From NCBI RefSeq assembly GCF_041146395.1, contig NC_090983.1, forward strand, positions 61,883,501 through 61,947,500: a stretch of DNA of 64,000 nt, given 5' to 3'. A program made the translations under genes and the position numbers. Numbering within the stretch: position 1 is the stretch's first letter; the number at the start of each line of letters is the position of its first letter. Positions 36,600 through 49,000 of this stretch are shown here, one piece after another. Below the pieces are notes generated by a model, which worked only from the letters and a program-made list of their open reading frames with translations, searched no databases and had not been told where the DNA came from. Source of the stretch: Eulemur rufifrons. Lineage: Eukaryota > Chordata > Mammalia > Primates > Lemuridae.

Positions 36600-37725
36600 A
36601 GTTTTTATCCACAGGTCAACCTCTCTGCTATCCTTTTCTTCTCTGGCTTGCTCGTTAGCCTGCATCACATTCCCTTTGGATTTGATATCATGTCAAACCA
36701 ATCCTCCCTTTCTGTCACCACTGAACTTCATGAAAGTTTACTACTGCCTGCCATCTTTTCTCACTGACACTCAACTCATCCCAAATTGGCTTCCTTTTCC
36801 CATTGTCTTAAAATTGATGTCATCAAGGTTGCTAATACTTCTCAATTGCCAAACTAACCATATTTTTCAGCACTCATGATACTCAATTTTCCTGTAATAA
36901 TTAATCATGGTAATCAAAATCTCATTATTCCAGGGCTTCCTCCATTGGCTTTAGTGATTCAATTCTTGGCTATTTCTCTTATCTTTATGGCTTTTTATTG
37001 GAGCTCTCCAGGATCTTGATTCTCTCACATTCTACATATTCTTCCTTGTGTTACTATCAACTTCTTTAGCCTCATTTGCTTCCAGTCCTCTCACGTAAGT
37101 CCCTAATTCTAATGTCAAATTGGACATTTCCACCTCCAATTCTATATTTCCCTAAACAATCTCTTTACTGCCTTCATACTAAATTGTATCTTCCTGAGAT
37201 GTTTCTTAAGTACCTATCAGGTCTTAGATTTCCCCTCCCAACTGCTTTGCAATCAATGGTCTGGATGTAGGCCCTTGTCCTTTCCTGCCTATTACTATTA
37301 AAGCCTCCAATATCAGAGCACTTCTGAAGGTATCCAGTTCACTCTGGCCAAGCTTACACTTTTGTTAAAACAAATCACTCACCATTTAATTTGTACTCCA
37401 AGCCAAGGAGTGGGAAAATGTATTCTGCCTCTTGTCACGTGGCAAAGGTGTAGATACAGGGATGAATGAAGAATTGGGACCAGTAGTGAAACTTACAACA
37501 GTGAGTCTAGCCTCTTCCCAACACAATCTGTTCTCATCTGCACTGACTCTTAGAAAAATAAACTTGATCATGTCAATTCCAGGCCTAAAATCGGTTGTTT
37601 GCTTTTTGAATAAAATACAGACTTCTTCACTTGGCTTATCAGAACCTTTATCTGGCCTAACCTAGTTTGCCAATTATAGTGTTTATCTATTGCTTTATCT
37701 GTCTAACACTTCCATTTTGTCTTAG
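36600..37725 (+). mobile_element. L2 LINE, diverged, sense
   Basis: Broken L2 coding sequence. 'aattgatgtcatcaaggttgctaatacttctcaattgccaaac' matches the L2 'gtcaccaatgacctcctaattgcc' block. 'gtcaaattggacatttccacctcc' follows in the right order. 'tgatcatgtcaattccaggcc' with 'aataaaatacagacttcttcacttggc' (37,566-37,640) is from the post-RT region. No frame is intact. The 36,676-37,270 and 37,432-37,665 frames are remnants. Confidence 0.65.
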
Positions 37726-38169
37726 AAAATCACTCCTTCACAATTCCATAGCATTTGTGTGAGGGAGAGAGATGAGCATTGGATACAGTGTGAACCAATG
37801 AGGTTACTCTTTTCGCATGCAACAGAAGTTCTTCCATGGGTGGAAAGTATTAGAGTATGGGAGAAATAAATTCCTCTTTTTCCTGAATTTATTGGCAGTC
37901 ATTTTACTTGCCAATGGAGAGCCTATGAGAAGAATATAGGCAATATACAGAGGAAAGCAAAGCTGAGAAATGGACACTAAATACATCTGTTTTCTTTTGA
38001 TCCTGGACACAGCTACGCTTGCATCTTCCTTTTTTGTGTTTAACTAAAAGCATTTGAATTTAGTTTTTGTATTTTGTCAAAAAATAGCCCAAGCCCACAT
38101 GCATACATGTAGCCACTCAACTTACCCTACCAGGCCATGAACCAACACCCTGACATGTTTTATAAACAT
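37726..38169. other. unique sequence
   Basis: No gene or named repeat recognised. It separates two L2 stretches and may be an insertion or an unrecognisably diverged L2 segment. Confidence 0.5.
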
Positions 38170-39215
38170 AATTTTTCTACCCCCTACTGATAGTGATTTC
38201 ATTAAAGTTTCCAGTAATTTGTTAATTGCAAAACCCTGGGGTGTCTTTTTCCTTTCTCTCAGCTAGAAAATTTCTAGTCATTCTTTAAGATCAAGTTCAA
38301 TGTCAAAAGCCATTTTCCTTCAAAGTCTTTCCTAACTCCTCACACAAAATTAATCTGTTTTATGCATATTTAGGAGGGGTAAAGAGAAGGAAAAAAAGAG
38401 ACTCAGACTCCTGTTGCATGTTTCATAATATGATGTTAGAGTGATTCCTCCTATCCATCAGTATATGCAGTCAGCTCTACCTTCAGAATCTATCCAGAAT
38501 CAGATGACTTTTTATAACTTCCTTTGCCATCACAGTGATCCAAGCCATCATCACTTCTCTCATGGATTGTTGCAGCAGTGCCTTGCTGGTCTCCCTGTTT
38601 CTTCCTTTCTCTCCCTACACTCTATCCTCAACACAATGGGTCCCTGTAATACAAAGTGAGATCCTGTCATATTCTGCTCACAGACTTATTTGCAAGGTCC
38701 TGAACAGTCTGGCCCCTCTTCTATTTTTCTGATCTCATCTCCTCCTTCTCTTCCCCTTCCTGACTCTGCTCTAGACACAGGCCCTTCTTGTTGTTTCCCA
38801 CATACATTAAACATGCACCTGCTCCAAGGGCTTTGTAGTTTCTGTTCTTTCCTGGAATTCTCTTCCTCCAAATATCTGCCTGAGTTTTGTCTCGCCTTCT
38901 GCAGGTCTTTCCTGGAATGTCATCTTCTAAGTCAGGCCTTCTAAGACCAACATATTTAAAAGTTGAAACTTCATCCTCCTTCCCTGCATTATATTCTCCA
39001 TAAAAACTTCTAAGTACATAACCTACCACATATCTTACTTACATATTTTGCTTTTTGTCTGTTTCTGGTCACTAGGATATAAGCTCACTGAGGTCAAGCT
39101 TTTGTTTTTTGTTTTTTGGGTGGCCTGTTCTGTTCGGTGTTCTTTCCCTATTACCTAGAATAGTGCCTGACACAGAAAAGGTTCTTAATAAATACGCATG
39201 AAATAAATGAGTGAA
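38170..39215 (+). mobile_element. L2 LINE fragments, sense, to the 3' end
   Basis: An initial piece (38,170-38,365) has the 'caccaatgacctcctaattgcc' and 'ttctttaagatcaagttcaatgtc' equivalents. A better piece (38,430-39,215) reads 'gatccaagccatcatcacttctctcatggattgttgcagcagt' (post-RT domain) and 'tgtcctgaacagtctggcccctc'-type sequence. It ends in the canonical tail 'ctaggatataagctcactgaggtcaag', 'agtgcctgacacagaaaaggttcttaataaat'. Minus-strand frames of 61-102 codons across it are shadows. Confidence 0.82.
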
Positions 39216-40404
39216 GATGCATTTACTTCATGTGTGCTCCCCATTGCATTGTGGCATGGCAGTCAGAGACCATGTGGTGTGTATCTTGTCCCCACTGGAC
39301 ACCAGGGTACATAATAAGTGTTCAATGAATGAGTTTTTGTTTGCTCTTTTGTGAATTTATTGGTTTGTTTTTATTTTGTTTTGGTTTATTTTTGGTACAT
39401 ATAACTAGTGAGTGTCAGAGCTGAGAATGGAACTTAAATCCTTAAAAACCAACTCTCTCCATGGCTGCCTGCTTGATATGACAATGAATCTCATCCTCAG
39501 AAGAATCTGGGTGAAGAGGCTTGAGTGTTATCCTTTGACTTTTAAAAAATGCTATCTCATTCATGCTGCATTCCAGACTCTATCAAAAATATATTTGATG
39601 CTTGATTCATATGTAAGAACTATGTGATCTGGTAGTAAAATATTGCAATGCATGTGGTGAAATTCAAGCAAAATAGAGAGTACATTATTGATACATAGCC
39701 CAGCTCCTTGCCACATTAATGATTGTGTATTCTCTTTGGGAGATGGGAAATGCGTTTTTGGCTGGCAGTGTCCCTAGCTCTAAAGATTGGATGAAAAGGT
39801 GTTTCAATATCCTGTTCTAGGCATTTTTCTGACCACTCTGCCCCCTTTCCCAGGATTGTTTTGATTTGCTGATGGTCAATTTTATTAGGAAACTATTTTT
39901 CACATAACAATTATCCACATGAACTAAAAAGTTGGGCTATGGAGAAGTACATGCACACACACACACACACACGCACACACAATCGAGCAGAGAAAGTATA
40001 ACTTCTTTGATTAGACTTTTTCCATGGTTATCTCATCTGAGGCTTAATTTAATATTTATTTTCTCTATTTTATATTCTTACTGTCTCCCAGGAGAAACTA
40101 CTGCTGCTCACAGTACAAATTTTTATAGTTTGATTTATCTATCATTTTTCTTCAGTATCTACCAAATAAACAATGTTTCACAACTTTATACTCCATAACA
40201 GAATGCTCTAAATCTATTGCTATTTTTTTGTAAAATCTTTGGCATCATATTACTGGCATTTTTTTTCCTGTTAGGAAAATTATAAAAGTCAGAGAGTAAT
40301 GAAATATTTGTTTTTCCCTTTAGAGAATGGAGTGGACAGTCATAAAGAGTTTTTAAGATTATTCAACATTCTTTTCAAGAATCCTAGTCTTATTAAAAGG
40401 GAGA
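39216..40404. other. unique sequence
   Basis: No gene recognised. It holds a CA microsatellite (39,951-39,981). The 71- and 88-codon frames are unassigned and probably chance. Confidence 0.5.
39951..39981. repeat. (CA)n microsatellite
   Basis: About fifteen CA units with one CG-containing interruption ('cacgca'). Confidence 0.95.
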
Positions 40405-40575
40405 CTAATATTACTACTACAACCATGATTATTGCCACTACTTCTGCTATATTAGTTAGCATTATTGAGCTCTCTTACTTGTATATCTTGTTGAATCCTC
40501 AAAACTCTCCTACAAAGTGGGGAATATTTAGTAACTCTGTATTATGGATAAAAAGTGAGACTCAGATTGATAAAG
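40405..40575 (-). repeat. MIR, antisense
   Basis: The antisense MIR tail-to-core order is visible: 'attgagctctcttacttgtatatcttg', 'aatcctcaaaactctcctacaaagtgggg', 'tattatggataaaaagtgagactcag'. Confidence 0.7.
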
Positions 40576-40579
40576 GAGA

Positions 40580-41300
40580 TCAACTAGAAGTCTATTGCAA
40601 CAATCTTAATGCTAGATCATGGTGGTTTGAACTAAGAGAGTAGTAATGGATATAGAGATAAATCTGTGGCTTTAGGATACGAATTAGTGACTGATGAGTA
40701 GTAAATCATGAAAGAGAAGAAAGAGTCATAGCTTTCCAACTTAAGCAACAGTTTGGGTGATGATGCTATTCTGAGATAAGGAAACACAGGAGAAAAATAA
40801 TAGGTTGAATGTGGGAGATGGGGGAGGATAATATGAATTCAGCTTTGGACATACAGAATTTAGAGTGCTTGTGGAGGATCCAGGTGTTTTCAGGAGAAAG
40901 AGGGCTGCATAAGTGTGGCCTTAGAGCAGAGATCGGGGTTAGGGTGGGAGAATCAGGCTCATCAGAAGAGAGATAATTAAAGCCACAGGAATAGTTGAGA
41001 TCATCCAAGCAGAGGTTTAGAATGCAAAGTACAAAGGGTTGAGGACAGAACTTGGAAGAATACTTCCATTTAAAGAGTGGGTTGACGAAAAGGGGTCCAA
41101 GAATAGGGTACAAAAGTGGCTAAAAGAGGTTGGGGCAAAATTATGAAGGTGGAGGGCGGGGAAGCCAAGGAATAAGAGTGTATGGTCAATAGCATCAAAT
41201 GCTGGCAACAGCCACAGTAAATCAAGGATTGAAAATAATCCACTTGATGCAGTAACATAGTACTAGCCACGACCTTGCTAATTTCAATAGCAAGGAGGAA
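40580..41300 (-). mobile_element. L2 LINE, antisense
   Basis: Antisense L2 coding region. 'ggttgaatgtgggagatgggggagg', 'agagataattaaagccacaggaatagttgagatcatccaagcagagg', 'aaaaggggtccaagaatagggtac' and 'gtatggtcaatagcatcaaatgctggcaacagcc' are mirror images of L2 RT blocks. The last corresponds to the 'AFDTVDH' motif. The minus-strand frame at 41,017-41,208 keeps 'AFDAIDHTLLF', a recognisable RT segment. Frames are otherwise broken. Confidence 0.78.
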
Positions 41301-42535
41301 GAATATTACTGTAGTTTGCCTGTTGGACTGTCCACTAGATAAAGGGCTTCTATAGCATGCTGCTGAGTTCCTGAATCTTTGGTCAATTCCTACTTCCTTC
41401 TCCACCTCATGGCATATCAGACAATAGAGGTTTTAGATTTGACTGTCTGTCTGAAATGGTGACTTAACTCTAACAATAAATCATTGGCTCCATGTTGTAT
41501 GTGCTATGCCCCTTATGCTTCCTAAAAAATATTATCCTCAATTAATTTTCTCTGAGAGGCTTAAGAAAACTGGAAAATACAGTATCTTGAATTGCATTTG
41601 TCATTTCCTGCTTAATCATAGATGTCTCATCTTATTTTTAGTGCCACTAAGAATCACTATCTTTGGCTGCTAATCGCCATAGAGTCACAGAGTGTCAGTT
41701 ATTTGTGACTTGTACAATCTATTTTAATGACTACACAACTTACATCCAAGGAATGCCACATTCCACAATGTGCTATGTTGGATGACAAGATCATTTTACA
41801 CTGAATTCCAAGTTCTGTATACTCCACCACTAATATATGTGGATGTGAATACCCTAATTTGTGAGCTACATAACTCCTTTGTTCTCTTGCAATAGATGTC
41901 GTATTAAACTGTCCTTCATACCCAAAAGACAGTGTTCCTTCCCTATAAAGCACCCCATTATACCCGACTGCAGTGTAGGGCTTTTGTAGTCTCTGAACTC
42001 CATTCATGTCCTCTCTAATAAAGGCTTCTTTGTAACATGCGCATTAGTAGAACTCCCTAAATCTCAGGTTCTGTAGAAGCACTCTAACAAGAATAGAGGG
42101 GAAAATGTTAGGATATATATTTGGTGCAAACATAAATAAAAGACTGAGCGGTTCAAGATGTTGTACCATTTGCAATAATGCCAATGAGATGAAGAATTTG
42201 TGTGTTGTTTTCATCACGTTATTCTGACTATAGTGCCTCTCTTTGCTTGCCTTAAAAGTGTTTACCTACTTACTATATCTTTCACCTTTAGCTTCACTTT
42301 TTCAATGCAAGAAACTTATGCATATGCAGAAACCAAAAATTTCCATAAGCTCTTTTGTATCCAGTACAACATTTGTACATATATAAGAATTTTTTGGATT
42401 TCAGAGTTAAGTTTCCTACCCTATCAACATAACATTTCAAAGAAGATTAAGTTTGACTTTAAAAACAAAAGCATTTTCCCTGTTTTGTCAAATATCTAAT
42501 ATCTCTAATGATTCTTTATCATTTTTTTTATTTGT
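41301..42535. other. unique sequence
   Basis: No gene supported. The 102-codon minus-strand frame (41,699-42,007) and 99-codon plus-strand frame (42,200-42,499) have no recognisable domain. The former region might be an old LTR, but I cannot show it. Confidence 0.45.
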
Positions 42536-42635
42536 CACAAGAAAGAAAGAGAGAAAAAATAAAAGGAAGGAAGTAATGAAGGAGGAAGGAAGGAAAGAGG
42601 GGAGGAAGAAAAGAGGGAAGGAAGGAAAAAAATTA
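42536..42635. repeat. purine-rich (GGAA/GAAA)n simple repeat
   Basis: An almost pure A/G tract on the plus strand built from 'gaaa', 'ggaagg' and 'agagggg' units. This polypurine-polypyrimidine tract is able to form triplex (H-DNA). Confidence 0.92.
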
Positions 42636-44858
42636 TAGTGGAAGAAAGTCAGACCAGAGATTATATTAAACTGTGGTAAATGGTATTCACCTTTTATAGT
42701 CCCTATGTTTTATAATGAAGATACTTCATTGAAACAATGATGCATACTTCAAGGGTTCCCTGGAGAGCAGTGAATCCTGTTTGGAGAGATTCATGAATAT
42801 GTGCATTAGCACAATCCAACTGGAACTTGCCCTTAAAAAAATGAACCACAAGAGAAGCTGATCAGTTTCTGCTTACGTATATAATCAGAAGGTTATCATA
42901 TTATCTCCCTCTCCACAGGAAAAGCAGATGCGTATTTTTCTATCACCTCAGATGAGAAATGCCAAAGGAAACAATTTTTCCCCTTCTGTGATGTTCGTTA
43001 TGTGAAAACCACATAGAGACTTTTACTGCTGGGGTAAAAAGAGCAGAAAATAAATACAGATTCAGTTTTCAAAATTAATCTTTTTTTTGCACAAGATGGC
43101 ATAGAATAAACCTTCAAAATACATATTTCTGCCTTAATTTGCTGAAGGTCATTAACAAGCCTGCATTGAATTAAAAGATTGCTAGAGATTGCATATATGA
43201 GACAAATACTTCAGAGTCAAAGCTCACAAAAGGTACACGAAACTGTGTGCTTTAAAGATAAATGAGAGACACACGGCGAATCTTGAAGTAGTAGTTTATT
43301 TAAAGTACAAAGAATTCCATGAAAAATATTTCTAACTAGCAGTTGGTGCCTCGCTATCAAGAAAAATGGCAGACCAGCACTAAGTTAGTGACAGTGATAA
43401 TGAGTATCTAGGTAAATTTGCAGAATTATCTTTAAATTTTTAGCTCCATGAACTTCAAACAAAACTGAAAGTATAAAAAAGGAGAAACTCCCCAAAAACC
43501 TTTATTATCATGTAGAAACAATACAGAGAAATTGTCTTTACCTAAACATTGACTGAATGTTGTTAAATTATCATCTTCTATACTGTTCCAAATAGAAATG
43601 GTATTAGCAAATATGAATAATTGCTGGAGGAAACTAGAAATTTTTCTCTAGATACGAGGAAAATAGTGCTTAGAACAGACTTTACCTTATTCTTTATATT
43701 CCTATTGTAAGTTCTGTGCTCTGAGTTCAACTATGTCAGTATTAGCAGCATGTTGTTCAAACATAGAGGGAAGAAATAATTGTCTCAAAAAAAGAGCACA
43801 ATTATATTAATGTTAAAAACTACTTAATTCCTGCCTGGCAATTTATTTTTAACATGTCAGTTAGTCATTACTTAGGCATCTGGTAATGAATTGCCAGAAA
43901 CTGTTTTCAATTCATTATTTCTAGTCACCACAATCATGGAGAATACAGTGTTTAAACTTGTCCATTATGTTCTCAAATCTCTGGATTCAAAAGCTTCCTG
44001 CACATTTTAGGCTCTCCAAACAGAATTTCAGGGTGTGTGCTATTTTCAGTATGCAGGATAGGGGTGAAGGGGACATTGTTAATTTGAGAGGGTAAGATGT
44101 TGTAGTCACACATTTAAATTATTCCTAACTTTTCACCAGAAGTCGTATTCATGTTTTGGAAAATTAGTACTTAGCCTAGCTCCAAGGAAGAAAGCATTTT
44201 ATTTAGTAATAGTTCAAATAATGCAGTAAAAATGTCTCTGTGTGCATTTGAACTGGCCCTGCTGGCCTGATTCAGTATTTTGCCCATTTTCTTGGCTTTT
44301 CCAGCTTCACACACACAAAAAGAAATTGTATAAAACACTTAGCACTATTTTTTCGTAGCTGGTAATGGGGCTTTCACTGCACAAAGGCAAAGAAAAATTA
44401 TTTGGAAAGGTGAACAGGTTTTTAGAAAAACTAGAAAACTCTCCTCATACATTTTAAACTCAGCTTTCTGCCCCTTTCCTGTATATTTTAAATGTAGCTA
44501 CTAGGATCCCTGAAAGAATTATGTTTCTTAATGTTAAATACTGAATATGATCCTCCATATCTGACCCACAAAAACAAATTTCATAGAGAATGGTGTTAAA
44601 GAAAGATTACTGCTATTTACTGGCAGTTTCCTTTTTGTGCCTATGCCTATAAAAATCTGTCTATCTATCTTTTTGCCTATTTATTGATCAAACTATCTCA
44701 GAATTCACATATGTAGCACAGAAAATGTGGCTTTGAGCTCTATTTGCAAATAGGTCCTACCATAAGGATTTTAGAAGTTTTCTCTTGTACAAAAAGGCAG
44801 TTTTCACCAGCAATGCGACCATCTGGTGAAAACAGAGCTAGTTAGTGAATTGCAGCCT

Positions 44859-44861
<3 letters not shown>
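42636..44861. other. unique AT-rich sequence upstream of the CpG island
   Basis: About 2.2 kb with no recognised repeat or gene, unusual here for its lack of identifiable transposons. Conservation cannot be judged from the sequence alone. Confidence 0.5.

Positions 44862-44895
<34 letters not shown>
44862..44895. repeat. (TG)n microsatellite
   Basis: About sixteen TG units with one TATG interruption near the left end, about 700 bp before the CpG island. Confidence 0.96.
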
Positions 44896-44896
<1 letters not shown>

Positions 44897-45504
44897 GCGA
44901 GGTGGCAGTGAGGGAATAGAAGGTCAAAGGGTAAATTCCAATTGCTGTGACATATTTTTATGAGCTGAATCATACCCAGCTTTTAGCCTTGAAAGGGGAA
45001 GAGGATCTTAGAAAGGGAAGCAACATGCATGGGCAGGTCAGGAAAATCCTCTAGAAGTGTGCTTCCAAATTAGCAGCTGATTGCTCCCCAACCTGCCATA
45101 TTCATCCACTTGAATTTTATTTTATTGTCCCAGGACTTGAAAAGATCTGTTTTCTATTACGTGAATCCCAGTAAAATTGACGATGCAAAATATGAAGTTA
45201 TCTCGGAGAATTCACTTCTATGCCTTTGGTATTTTTCTCCTCCTTGGAGGGGGCCGAGGGGTGAAACCTCCTTGAAAGTCAGAAAGGAGGAGGAGACCAC
45301 GGGGAGTTAGTTCCCAGCACGAGGCTGACAAAGCATTGCTGCAGCAGGAAGGAAAACGCTAACCAGAGCGGGAGAAAGGCAGGAGGGGCCCCAGGAACCA
45401 AGCTTCCTTGGAAACCTGAACTACTCCACCCTAGCCTCCCCTCCTGCACCCACGCTCTCTGGCAACTGGAGAGGCTATTTTCTGCTTTTTACAAGAGGTG
45501 CTGC
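44896..45504. other. GC-rising flank of the CpG island
   Basis: GC content rises from about 45,230. The stretch has few CpGs but many 'aggagg' and 'ccctcc' runs. It has no recognised repeat or exon. A 66-codon frame at 45,110-45,310 is unassigned. Confidence 0.5.
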
Positions 45505-45543
45505 CAGGAAAAAAAAAATAATAATAAATAAAAAAAAAAAAAG
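45505..45543. repeat. A-rich run at the island edge
   Basis: An A/T-only stretch of 'aaaaaaaaaataataataaataaaaaaaaaaaaa' type lies directly before the CpG-rich segment. It might be a retroposon tail or a nucleosome-excluding poly(dA:dT) tract. No element body is recognised on its left. Confidence 0.8.
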
Positions 45544-45599
45544 CTGATGCTAAAATCAAGGAAGAAACAGCAGAAGGGTCAGGGGCAACAGTCAAGGCA

Positions 45600-45985
45600 G
45601 AAGCAGCTGCCGTGCCGGCCCAGCGGCAGCAATCACGGTCCCAGCGGCGCAGCCGCCGCGGTGACAGCCCGAGTGGCAACAGCTGTGGGGAGGCCCGGCT
45701 TCGTCCCCACGCCTGCCCGCACCAGGGCTCCGAATGGGGAGTCCCTATCGCTCCCATCTTCTGAGCAAGCAAATTCTTCTCATTCCTTCACTCTCGCCTT
45801 CTCAGCGTCAGCTGACCGGCTGCTCCCTCCCTGGCTTTGGGGATTGGCGCAACTGTCCGCCCCCACCCCCACCGAGACGCTCGCACACGACACCCGGATT
45901 TGTTCCAGTAGGTGTGCCTGCGGCTTCCGAGCGAGTCCCCGGCCACTTAGACCTGGGCCTCTCGGCGGCATCTCTCTCTGTTGGC
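45600..45985. promoter_or_regulatory. CpG island, candidate promoter / first exon
   Basis: I counted about 32 CpG dinucleotides in 45,601-45,980, close to the number expected from base composition, with GC around 60%. The rest of the window is CpG-depleted. A GC-box-like 'gtccgcccccacccccaccg' lies at 45,856-45,875. No TATA box is evident. A consensus-like splice donor (g/gtgaga) follows at 46,012. This is the pattern of a CpG-island promoter with a short first exon of a plus-strand transcript, coding or not. Frames of 70-150 codons on both strands cross the island (longest 45,547-45,999, plus). They encode low-complexity Ala/Pro/Ser/Arg-rich peptides with no domain I recognise, as expected of GC-rich DNA. 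I cannot name the gene. Confidence 0.65.
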
Positions 45986-46011
45986 TCAGCAAACCCTAAA
46001 GCATTTTGTTG

Positions 46012-46017
46012 GTGAGA
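46012..46017 (+). promoter_or_regulatory. candidate 5' splice site after the CpG island
   Basis: The sequence 'ttg/gtgaga' resembles a mammalian splice donor and sits about 30 bp beyond the CpG-rich segment. GT sites are common by chance, so this rests on position only. Confidence 0.25.
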
Positions 46018-49000
46018 CTGCCAGTGACTAAACAGGACCTTAATATTCCAACTTGATGGGGACAAACCTAGGCATAACTTGAAAGGGTGACCAGCTCCAA
46101 GGCGTTGAAAGAAGATGAACAAATTAGGCAATTTCAGCATTATTAGAGACAGCATTATGACCCTTTTTGTTGTAAAAGGAACATAAATGTAGCTACAGAC
46201 TGAATGAAGTTATAGGCCATACAAGGGCAGGAGAGAAAAGGAAAAAGATAATAGGCACTGTCCATTTGAGCCCGTTACACTTACTGTTTCAAATCTATTC
46301 AGACAGTGTTAGTGGCAAACACATAGTTTACCGGCAATAATAAATGAGGGAAGGAGCAGGATAAATATTACGGAATACTGCAGTGCATTTAGAATAGTGA
46401 CAATTGCTGTTTATTTGCTTTTCATTTATGAAAATTACACGTGGCAAGGTTATATGTGAGACACACATGTTTATATATTATTTTTTCTCATATTTTTGGA
46501 AGTCAGAAGCATTCACTTTCATTTCCTTGTTTAGATCAGCAGAAATCAATAAACCTTTTTTAAAAGTATGGATTTCTTTCTATTAAATATTTAGGCAAAA
46601 CTAATTGTGCATTTTTTGGCATTTATAGCCATCTTGTTTACCATCATTAAGCCTATCTCGTACGATCTTTAAATTCTGCCCAAGCGTTTATAGCATTTCA
46701 CATATATGAACTTTATCTCTGCTGTGAAATTATGAATTTCTTTATATACTTGGGCATTTAACCATTTTAGGCATATTATTCACTTGCTGGAGAATTATTC
46801 ACTTGCTGGAAATAAAAACATTTATTTTGTGGCTTTTGTCTCTTGTTTTTAAGTGTAAATTTCTTAAAGGCAAAATTGGGAATTTTTCCATAGTCTGGAA
46901 ACTACCAGACTCACAATGAGCCTTAAGTAAGTACATTTTTATTGGACTGAACAAATAAGCCAAACTTCAAAATATCAGTTTGTACGCATATAACTGGTTT
47001 CAACTAAATGGAGAAATGAATTTTTTTAGGGTTAAAAGAGCTTAGTGCCTTAAATTTGAAGAGATAATTATTTGATGTGGTGACAAAAGAATATAAAAAA
47101 AGTAATTATTTTGAAATTGTAAAATACATTACATTTTATTTTTTGGTTATTTCAAATGGAATGAAATATTTACAAGTAAGATTGTATTTGTTACATAAAT
47201 GAATATGATCAAGTTATTAATTTATCTTAGAAAAATAATTATATACATTTAGGTAAATTATTTTGCATAAATTTCAGCAACACTTTGAAGCATTTTACAA
47301 AAATTTGAAAAGAATTTTCTTAGAATTAAGAGATTTTTTCTATCAGATCACTTTAATATTTTTTCCAAAGCAAAATTAAAGGAATTTTTAGAAAATGATA
47401 CGTGAGTTTCAAAACTTACATTTCATTAAAAATATTCTTTCAAAAAAGGAAGAACGATGAAACATCTATATTTCTGTGGCAAGATAGGTAAATAGAATTT
47501 TTGTGTCTCTGATTTCATTTAGACATTTTATATTTTTATACTGTGATTTTTGGATTTTAATGTATTTTTTTGAGGTTTCACTAAATGGGCACATGAGGTT
47601 TTGTTCCTTCTTGGCTCTTTTCATTAGGGAAAAATCAAAGATTTATTCACTCATGGATTGATCATAATTTCTTATCTTATTAATTCACTAATCTTTCCTA
47701 GACACAGTGAAATTGCATGAAATTCATATTACAGTTTTATAAAATAATATAAAATGAAAAACTGATTTCGCATGCTAAAAACAAACTTTTGCACCACACA
47801 GCTTAAAAATATTCATCATTTAAAGTGTAGGCTAAAATTGTATTTTATTTCTTTATAGTCAAACAAAAGCTCTCTGAATGAAGGTTCAGAAACAGACTAC
47901 TCTGGCTTTGTCTAAATTCAAAGTGCCCTCTACTGTCAAAAAAGTGTACTGCTGAGAAAGAGAAAATGACAAGTCTGAAATCAAAATCTAGACAGTGAGA
48001 GACAGATGGAAGAAAAACTACAATAGATAATGGCACTGCTGCTCAGCCCCGGGCGATGCAGTTTGGAATGTTCCATCAGTAAATAGTTATGCTTCTCTTC
48101 CAAGTCAAACTTACATTAAAATTATTTGGAACTTTACAACTGTTGCTGAACTTCTTTTTTCTTAGCTTTGCTTTTAAACTGAAATTTTACTCTGGTGTCA
48201 GTGTATGGTTTAATATAGTGACCTGAACAATGCATGTTATACCAAGCTAAACTTTAAGACAACACATACCTTGATGTCTTTACTCTTGAAGAATATTATT
48301 TAGAGGTTCTTTTCATATATATCTATATTAGAACATTTTCATTTTATTATGGATTTTATGTACTTAAAATTAGAAAATATTTATCATTACTGATAATGAC
48401 TTTGTAATTTATTATTACAAAATAAAGTTAATCAGTTGATTCAGCATAGGAAGAGAGGTTTTTAAAAATATGTGCACAAAGAAGAGTTGCCTATTTTGTT
48501 CACTCTTCAAAAGGTGTTTAAGAGTTATGAAGACAGTCTTAAGCATGATCTGCGTGTTTAGGTATAAGCTTGTTACCATCTTTCAGCTAAATTCAATCAC
48601 CCAAAGAAAATTTTGCCATAGGAAATATAGACTATTCCATAATGTTAAGTTGTATTTTGTAATGTCCTGCAAAGTAATTAATCTTAAAGTTTGTGATAGA
48701 TATAGGTGAAAAATTTTAGGAATGTTTACCGACTATGATTTATTAGAAGCAATGGATGTTATTACAATATATTAAAAAAGAGAGAATTCTGAATGAATTG
48801 ATAATTTTTATAATAAAGTCAATAGCTTGGAGTCAAATTAAAGAGGTACTGACATGATTGAGGGGAAAGCTCATAATTTGTCAAGTGTCCAACATGTGTA
48901 ACAGGTCTTGGTTAATTAGCTCCATGAAATATTTGGTCTATATTTCAGTCAAAATAAATTTAAATAATTTGGGGGAGGATTTCGTAAAAAAATCAAGAGC

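Noticed and set aside
38721..39029. 102-codon minus-strand frame
   Set aside because: Runs antisense through a recognisable sense L2 element, so it is a shadow.
41699..42007. 102-codon minus-strand open frame as a gene, or the region as an LTR
   Set aside because: No domain recognised. LTR-like ends and a polyadenylation signal in the right place could not be shown.
44921..44933. 'aggtcaaagggta' as a nuclear-receptor DR1 site upstream of the CpG island
   Set aside because: One imperfect 13-mer is expected by chance in 64 kb, and nothing else supports it.
45547..45999. 150-codon plus-strand open frame across the CpG island
   Set aside because: Frames on both strands stay open there because GC-rich DNA has few stops. 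The peptide is low-complexity with no domain, the ATG context is unremarkable, and it follows an A-rich run. Kept only as part of the island, not as a coding gene.
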